Shown here piece after piece: positions 59,096 to 64,000 of a DNA stretch of 64,000 bases. Both the position numbers and the translations under genes were made by a program. Origin of the DNA: Martensiomyces pterosporus (taxonomy: Eukaryota > Kickxellomycota > Kickxellomycetes > Kickxellales > Kickxellaceae); assembly GCA_025201845.1 (NCBI GenBank), contig MU603966.1, forward strand, positions 1 through 64,000, read 5' to 3'. How positions within the stretch are numbered: the stretch's first letter is position 1; every line of letters starts with the position of its first letter. A model generated the notes under the pieces. It saw nothing but the letters and a program-made list of their open reading frames with translations, was not told the origin of the DNA and made no database searches.

Positions 59096-60364
59096 ATGGT
59101 CGCCACAGCTTCGCCGACACAGGGTGCGCCGTGCTCGTTCACTGGTGCCCCTATTGAAGCCACTGTGGTTACTAGCACCCAGGACGGAAAACGAGCACCC
59201 AGACAGAGTACACCCGTGGACGAATCCCTGAGACAGCTAATAACCGGTACAGTGCGAATATCCGGCGATACGAGTGGGGGTACGCTAGATACAATCGCAA
59301 CCACCATGCCATCGCCGCAGCTTGACGCTTCGTCGGAGCGGGGCTCGCCAGTCTCGAAAGAGGACAAGGACAGGCAGCTCATATTCGATCCCAGCCCGGA
59401 AATCACTGCGCTGTCGCAGGCAGGCGGAGTTTCAATGCTCGTTCAAACAATAGCAGCAACGCTGTTTGCATCGCTCATCTTGATTTTGCCGCTGGCATTC
59501 GTCCTCGCATTCATAAACGTGGCCTGGGCGCGAATCCCGCTGGCTGGATACGTGGCGTTTTGCTATCTCGACCCAGCAGCCTCCAATGGCATTGGTCGGC
59601 GCATGCAGTGGGTGCGCGCCCTGAGTGCATGGAAGTACCTCATCGCATACTTTCCCGTGCGCGTGGTGCTCGAAAGGCGGCTGGATCCAGGTCGCTCGTA
59701 CGTCTTTGGCGTTTCTCCCCATGGAATTCTATGCTATGCGGGACAAATCGCCATGAGCTGGAAGCATGGCGGAATGGACGCAGCGCTAGAGGGCATTACT
59801 GTGCACACAGCTGCACTGCGTCCTATCCTGACGCTGCCGCTGTTCCGCGATTACATAATGGCGCTGGGTGCCATTTCCTCATCCAGACGCAGCATCAGGC
59901 GGTGTCTGGCGCGCGGCAATGGGCACAGCGTGGCGATCGTCATTGGCGGCGCCAAGGAGAGCCTGCACACAAACCGTGGCAGCCGCAAGCTCGTTCTGAT
60001 GCGCCGAAAGGGCTTTGTCAGAGAGGCAATAATGGCCGGCGCGCCCTTGGTGCCCGTGTTTGCATTTGGAGAGAACGACATACTCTCGCAAGTCGAGTCT
60101 CCTTGCCTACGTCGCATTCAATGTTGGCTGCAGGCCAAAGTCAAGTTTGCACTGCCGATAGCCTATGGCAGATACGGAATCATTCCGCACCGCACGCCTC
60201 TGACGATAGTCATTGGCAGCCCAATATTTGTCGAACAGAGCAGCAACCCGGCAACTGGGGACATCGATGCCGCCCATGCCAAGTATGTGAGCGAGTTGCG
60301 GCGAATATACACCAAATTCCGGCCCATATACGACCCACTGGGAGACGATTTGGTGATAGTTTAG
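59096..60364 (+). CDS. DGA1: Diacylglycerol acyltransferase, DGAT2 family
   Basis: 422-aa ER/lipid-droplet enzyme that makes triacylglycerol from diacylglycerol and acyl-CoA. About 115 disordered residues precede two adjacent membrane segments at about 125-165. The family blocks follow: YVFGVSPHGIL (SPHG at 207-210), GGAKESL (284-290) and RRKGFVREAIMAGAPLVPVF (about 303-322), then FGEND. The first His of the usual HPHG is Ser. Related sugar-alcohol or monoacylglycerol acyltransferases share the fold, so exact acceptor specificity is inferred. Start is the first ATG of the frame. Confidence 0.9.
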   Translation: MVATASPTQGAPCSFTGAPIEATVVTSTQDGKRAPRQSTPVDESLRQLITGTVRISGDTSGGTLDTIATTMPSPQLDASSERGSPVSKEDKDRQLIFDPSPEITALSQAGGVSMLVQTIAATLFASLILILPLAFVLAFINVAWARIPLAGYVAFCYLDPAASNGIGRRMQWVRALSAWKYLIAYFPVRVVLERRLDPGRSYVFGVSPHGILCYAGQIAMSWKHGGMDAALEGITVHTAALRPILTLPLFRDYIMALGAISSSRRSIRRCLARGNGHSVAIVIGGAKESLHTNRGSRKLVLMRRKGFVREAIMAGAPLVPVFAFGENDILSQVESPCLRRIQCWLQAKVKFALPIAYGRYGIIPHRTPLTIVIGSPIFVEQSSNPATGDIDAAHAKYVSELRRIYTKFRPIYDPLGDDLVIV

Positions 60365-60485
60365 GCGCTAGCACGGGGTGTCCAGTGAACCGCGTTTTCT
60401 TTCCCTGTATCAACACCAATACAGCCGCTTTTGCCAAAACGGACGCGGCCTGCTTGCCCTTACAGCGTGCTTGCTGGGGTGAACT

Positions 60486-60791
60486 ATGAGGACTCTAGAC
60501 AGATTTTGGTTAGGCTGTCGACGTCGCTGTGCTGTATCCAGCACTTCATTATGCCGGCGCTCCAGCCTACACAGAGACAGCACGGATCATAGCGGTAGGT
60601 GCGCACAGCCACCGGAGCTGTTTGTGGTCTATCGAGTCGATACCAACGGCGTAGAGTACAGGATGGATGGCGAGTACCAGACAAGGAGTGAAGCAGAGCA
60701 GGTAGCAGACAACTACGAGAGGCTTGGGCATAAAAACGGCTACTTTGTTAGACAAAAATACGTGGCCGGGTCAAGTCAAAGAAACAAGTAA
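60486..60791 (+). CDS. Small protein with mitochondrial-like leader (101 aa), unknown
   Basis: ATG 60486 opens 101 codons. The first 40 residues are Arg/Ser/Cys-rich and lack acidic residues except for two Asp, like a mitochondrial presequence. A compact globular part follows: FVVYRVDTNG, EYQTRSEAEQVADNYERLGH and YFVRQKY. The beta-helix-beta pattern and NG/EA/GHK spacing resemble short bacterial proteins of unknown function (from memory, unverified). Only 121 bases separate it from the DGAT2 stop codon, and its own stop lies 13 bases from the stop of the next gene on the other strand. Confidence 0.6.
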   Translation: MRTLDRFWLGCRRRCAVSSTSLCRRSSLHRDSTDHSGRCAQPPELFVVYRVDTNGVEYRMDGEYQTRSEAEQVADNYERLGHKNGYFVRQKYVAGSSQRNK

Positions 60792-60804
60792 CTCGGCAAC
60801 CCGT

Positions 60805-62634
60805 CTACTCGGCAGCCCGCTTTGTACCGGACTTGGAACGGTCGTCAATAGCCGACCTCAGCTCCGATAGCATGCTATGTATTTCGCCTTTGCGCTTACG
60901 CTCTGCTGCCTCGTCTATGCGGCGCTGTCGTTGAAGGCGAATGCGCTCGCTGCGGTCGAGATTCGGGCGCCTTGCCTTGCCTGCGTCGCTGTCTGCTTCG
61001 ACGTCTGCTTCAAAAACCATCTCTGGTGCATCCAGGTCGGTGCCAATAGGAGAGTAACCAACAATGTGCGCACCTTCAGGGACTGCTGATGGATCGACTT
61101 CGTAGCTTGGCGTACCTGGCACCACACTGCTGTTGGCTTGGCGCTTGCCATCTGCAGGCAATAAACCCGGGTCCTGGTCAGAGCATACCAGGCTGGCAAA
61201 TGCAGCTTGGTACTGCGAGTTGAGAACATCGATCTCGGTCTTTAGAGATGAGAACAAGCGCGATAGTTCGCTTGCAGATTTTGCACGTTCACTGCCCCCA
61301 GCCATGCTGCCACTAGAGTCGGGCTGCTGCTCTTCAAGGCCAATGCACTCGCGGCAGACATGTATTTTTGCTTGGATAGTCCCCAGGGTGTCGGCCATTC
61401 CGTTGAGCGAACGAACAAGCGGGTGATGGCTGGCCTGGTTTGTCGATTTTGCGTCAATCAGTGCTGCCCATCGTTTAGATGTGTACTGTGCCTCCTCAGC
61501 CTGCTTGACCGTGTTTGTCCCATCGCTGGCTGCTTTGCTCACTCCCTGCACTTCCCGCTTGATAAGATGTAGCAGGCTGCGCCGATCTGTTTGCTTCAGC
61601 TCATCTTTGGGCTGCGCTGTTGGCTCCAGCACCTTGAGCAGCAGATCCAGCCACGTCTTGCGAAGTGAAAAGTGTAGATTGAATTTGGATCGAAGCGCTT
61701 CAAGCGACATGTTGCCTGGCTCATACAGGCCGCCATGCCGACTTCTCATGTCCCCGACGGCGCTATCAATCTCCAAGTTCTCAGCAGCAGTCCACACGCA
61801 AGGTCCGGCCCTGATATTGCAAATAGAGCCAAATAGCACACCAGACGACACCAGTAGCGCCGTGTCTATGGCTTGCCGTATATGGGCAACTGCAATGGCA
61901 GTGCCTTGACCAGGATTCGCCGCAATCGCCAGCGATCCCTGGTAGTGCGGCAGCCGAAACCCATTTGCAACAAATTCCACTTCTTGCACAAAGCGCAGCG
62001 CACGCTGAATGGCGTTGTCCATGGACCTGCAGGCTAGCGACATGGATTCAAAGTCGTCCACTAACAGCCGGCACTGCACAGAAGCACGTTTGCCCTTCAC
62101 ATACCACAAAGCAATGTTGGTCACAATCCCCAATGCTGGAGCCAGCAATGCCGCCGCCAATGCATATCGGGCGGACGGGTTCCTGCTTCGGATCATCAGT
62201 GCGCTGCCTAGTGCTAGTGGCGGTAGCGTGCGCCAGATGGCAAAACTTAATGCAGCTCTACGATCGACTACTTTGTCGGCAGCATGCAGTGCACTGCGTA
62301 TTCGCTGAAGCCGAGAGCTGGACTTGGGTGTATACCTTGCTTCTAGATGGCCCGATGCAGCCAAGATGTCGATGATCTCTTCCCACACTAGCGTCGACAG
62401 TTTTTCGCCTACTGAATCGACGGGCACCCCAAACGTGCTCGCTGCCAGCGACATTGTCCATTCACACGTGCTTCGCCACGACAGTACGCGTGGAGCGCCC
62501 GGTATCGAACTGCTATCATCACCATTCGTGTTTGTGGCTGGCCGCTGCTCATCGACAACTAGAGCCTCGGCGGCCTCGATCTCTTGAAGGTACTGCCCAA
62601 GCGGAGAGTCCTCGTATGCCACCAGCTCTCCCAT
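60805..62634 (-). CDS. Vezatin/Inp2-like membrane protein
   Basis: 609 aa. Two hydrophobic segments at about 133-175 are followed by the vezatin-type myosin-binding block: RLLVDDFESMSLACRSMDNA, then RALRFVQEVEFVANGFRLP. In yeast, Inp2 sits in the peroxisome membrane and recruits the class V myosin Myo2 for inheritance; animal vezatin binds myosin VIIA. The C-terminal third is helical and charged (LSRLFSSLKTEIDVL, RIRLQRQRRIDEAAERKRK). Assignment rests on this block and topology, so organelle and partner are inference. ATG 62634 is the first in frame. Its stop is 13 bases from the convergent 101-aa gene. Confidence 0.7.
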   Translation of the reverse strand: MGELVAYEDSPLGQYLQEIEAAEALVVDEQRPATNTNGDDSSSIPGAPRVLSWRSTCEWTMSLAASTFGVPVDSVGEKLSTLVWEEIIDILAASGHLEARYTPKSSSRLQRIRSALHAADKVVDRRAALSFAIWRTLPPLALGSALMIRSRNPSARYALAAALLAPALGIVTNIALWYVKGKRASVQCRLLVDDFESMSLACRSMDNAIQRALRFVQEVEFVANGFRLPHYQGSLAIAANPGQGTAIAVAHIRQAIDTALLVSSGVLFGSICNIRAGPCVWTAAENLEIDSAVGDMRSRHGGLYEPGNMSLEALRSKFNLHFSLRKTWLDLLLKVLEPTAQPKDELKQTDRRSLLHLIKREVQGVSKAASDGTNTVKQAEEAQYTSKRWAALIDAKSTNQASHHPLVRSLNGMADTLGTIQAKIHVCRECIGLEEQQPDSSGSMAGGSERAKSASELSRLFSSLKTEIDVLNSQYQAAFASLVCSDQDPGLLPADGKRQANSSVVPGTPSYEVDPSAVPEGAHIVGYSPIGTDLDAPEMVFEADVEADSDAGKARRPNLDRSERIRLQRQRRIDEAAERKRKGEIHSMLSELRSAIDDRSKSGTKRAAE

Positions 62635-62905
62635 CGTTCGGTTGGCTTTTACCTACGCACCGTAAAAATAGTATACACAGAGATCAGGGGCAAGCAACGG
62701 TGACTTCCGAGGCAGCCAACATGCCGCATAGCACATTGTCCACAGAGCAGCAATAGCCGCTGATTTACGGGCAGGGCCACGTGAGGTGCAGAGCCAGACA
62801 CCAGTTGACATAGACATGTGGATATGGACGGACAAGCGGTGTATTTTTGGGAGTCTTGTAATAAGAGCGTGGTTTTGGAAACGAACAAGCGAGGCAAGGC
62901 GTGTA

Positions 62906-64000
62906 TTACACCGAGATGGTCTTGAAAATGTTGAATCCTGTGGCGGCTGTCGAAACAAGCGCACCAGGGACTTGCGGGTGCCAGTGGAGCTCTTTGATGT
63001 CGTGCTGTCCTTGGTGGATGAACAGGAGCTGCGCGGGGACATCGCGCCTTGTGCCATCAGGACCAACCATAGCCTCGCGATGCCGTGCCTCCTCCTCTGC
63101 ATCGAGCTCGACAGCAAGATCCCACAGCGTGAGCTGGTCGTCTGCACCCGAAACCGCCAAAACGGACTCCTCCGATGGGCACCACTCTATCGAGGTAATA
63201 GCCTTCTTGTGCCACCTGAATTCGGCAGCCGGGGTGGGGCGGCCGCTGGGGTCCGTCCACTTGCGCATGTCCCACACCTTGAAGTCGCCGTTGTCGCCGC
63301 CACTAGCAAGGAGGTAGCGCGATTTGCGGTTCCAGCTGATAACATTGACATCAGAGTCGTGTGCGTTGGGTACCTCGAGCGCAAAGCCGTGGTTCTTTGC
63401 CCGGACATCCCAGATCTTGATGGTCTGGTCGACTGAGCACGAGGCAAACACCGACGCCTCCTCGGGGCTCCACTGCAGGTCCTCGACCGAGGCCTTGTGG
63501 CCCTTGAACGAGATGCGGTCGGCAACAAAGTTGGCGCCCGTGTCGTTCCTGCGTGTTGTGAGATGGATGTTGCTGCCACAGTCGCCTGTGAGAAGCCGTC
63601 CATCAGGGTTCCAGTCCATAGCATAGCCCTCTGTGCGGCCGTGCGACGCAATGGTGAACAAGGGCTGCTGCGCCGATGCCGGAGCCTGAGTCCCGGGGTT
63701 CTCGAAGACATCCATAAACTTCTTGATATCCCAGATGTGGACCTTTCCAGTGTCCGCCCAGGTAGCGGCCAGCGGCGACTGGTACGACTGGAGCACCCTG
63801 ACGCGGTTGACGCCGCCCTGATGGCGCATGATCTTGGTCTCAAGAATAGGATCCTCGTCGAGATCGTTGATATCGTCGTCCATCTTCTCCTCGTCGTCCT
63901 TGTCGTCGTTAATGGTGCGGTGCAGCTGGCTCCACTTCATAAGGATTACCTGGTTCTTGTAGGCGCGATCGGCTTGGGTGCCAGCCACTGCGTACATGGT
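62906..64000 (-). CDS. RRB1: Ribosome assembly protein Rrb1/GRWD1 (5' end outside window)
   Basis: Glutamate-rich WD-repeat chaperone of ribosomal protein L3, acting in early 60S assembly. About 365 codons are visible. The frame runs off the right edge with the conserved VAGTQADRAYKNQ start of the propeller, so the acidic N-terminal region is missing. WD units are clear: VHIWDI, SFKGHKASVEDLQWSP...FASCSVDQTIKIWDVR, HDSDVNVISWN...DFKVWDMR and HKKAITSIEWCP...DQLTLWDLAV. The C-terminus reads LLFIHQGQHDIKELHWHPQ, a signature of GRWD1/Rrb1. An Asp/Glu-rich insert lies near the start of the propeller. Confidence 0.94.
   Translation of the reverse strand, partial: TMYAVAGTQADRAYKNQVILMKWSQLHRTINDDKDDEEKMDDDINDLDEDPILETKIMRHQGGVNRVRVLQSYQSPLAATWADTGKVHIWDIKKFMDVFENPGTQAPASAQQPLFTIASHGRTEGYAMDWNPDGRLLTGDCGSNIHLTTRRNDTGANFVADRISFKGHKASVEDLQWSPEEASVFASCSVDQTIKIWDVRAKNHGFALEVPNAHDSDVNVISWNRKSRYLLASGGDNGDFKVWDMRKWTDPSGRPTPAAEFRWHKKAITSIEWCPSEESVLAVSGADDQLTLWDLAVELDAEEEARHREAMVGPDGTRRDVPAQLLFIHQGQHDIKELHWHPQVPGALVSTAATGFNIFKTISV

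Overview
The window is nuclear DNA of a fungus. It carries single-copy eukaryotic housekeeping genes in monocistronic units on both strands, with GC-rich third codon positions. Introns are few and short (100-611 nt), begin mostly GTAAGT/GTAYGT/GTTAGT-like, and several carry a CTAAT branch site. Fungal hallmarks are Trs120, Ima1, Mzm1, an Inp2/vezatin-like protein, a fungalysin M36 protease and Ste24. Gene style and low intron density suggest an early-diverging filamentous fungus (my guess is Kickxellomycotina-like, low confidence). No tRNA, rRNA, transposase, viral gene or CRISPR array was seen. Long ORF-like stretches that lack an ATG were trimmed to the first supported ATG.

Layout. 1-140: 3' end of a gene whose last 152 bases recur, inverted and identical, at 39676-39827. 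153-7400: gene-poor island with a few small candidate genes and one ORF interrupted by an in-frame TAG (5120-5800). 7.4-36.4 kb: compact block with DYRK-family kinase, TRS120, mL53 (two exons), STE24, Nudix hydrolase, GRC3, CDC16/APC6, PNKP, SDH1 (three exons), NEDD8/RUB1 (two exons) and TTC27/EMW1. 37.5-39.5 kb: HMG-CoA synthase (two exons). 39.7-43.5 kb: second gene-poor island with a cysteine-rich/polyQ gene (the inverted duplicate of the left-edge gene) and a 30-residue peptide ORF behind a TATA box. 43.6-45.8 kb: secreted M36 metalloprotease. 45.8-47.9 kb: third gene-poor island. 47.9-64 kb: compact block with MATE transporter, KpsF/GutQ-like SIS protein, MZM1/LYRM7, MBF1, IMA1, mitochondrial seryl-tRNA synthetase, 4CL-like acyl-CoA ligase, DGAT2, a small possibly mitochondrial protein, an Inp2/vezatin-like protein and RRB1/GRWD1 (cut by the right edge).

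The genes are not an operon or biosynthetic cluster. Themes recur: isoprenoid supply and CaaX processing (HMGS, Ste24), mitochondrial biogenesis (SDH1, mL53, Mzm1, mitochondrial SerRS), RNA and ribosome assembly (Grc3, Rrb1), cell cycle and ubiquitin-like control (Cdc16, NEDD8), and a lipid/organelle run (acyl-CoA ligase, DGAT2, Inp2-like). The most unusual parts are the gene-poor islands, with the perfectly duplicated cysteine-rich gene, very short peptide ORFs and the amber-interrupted ORF.
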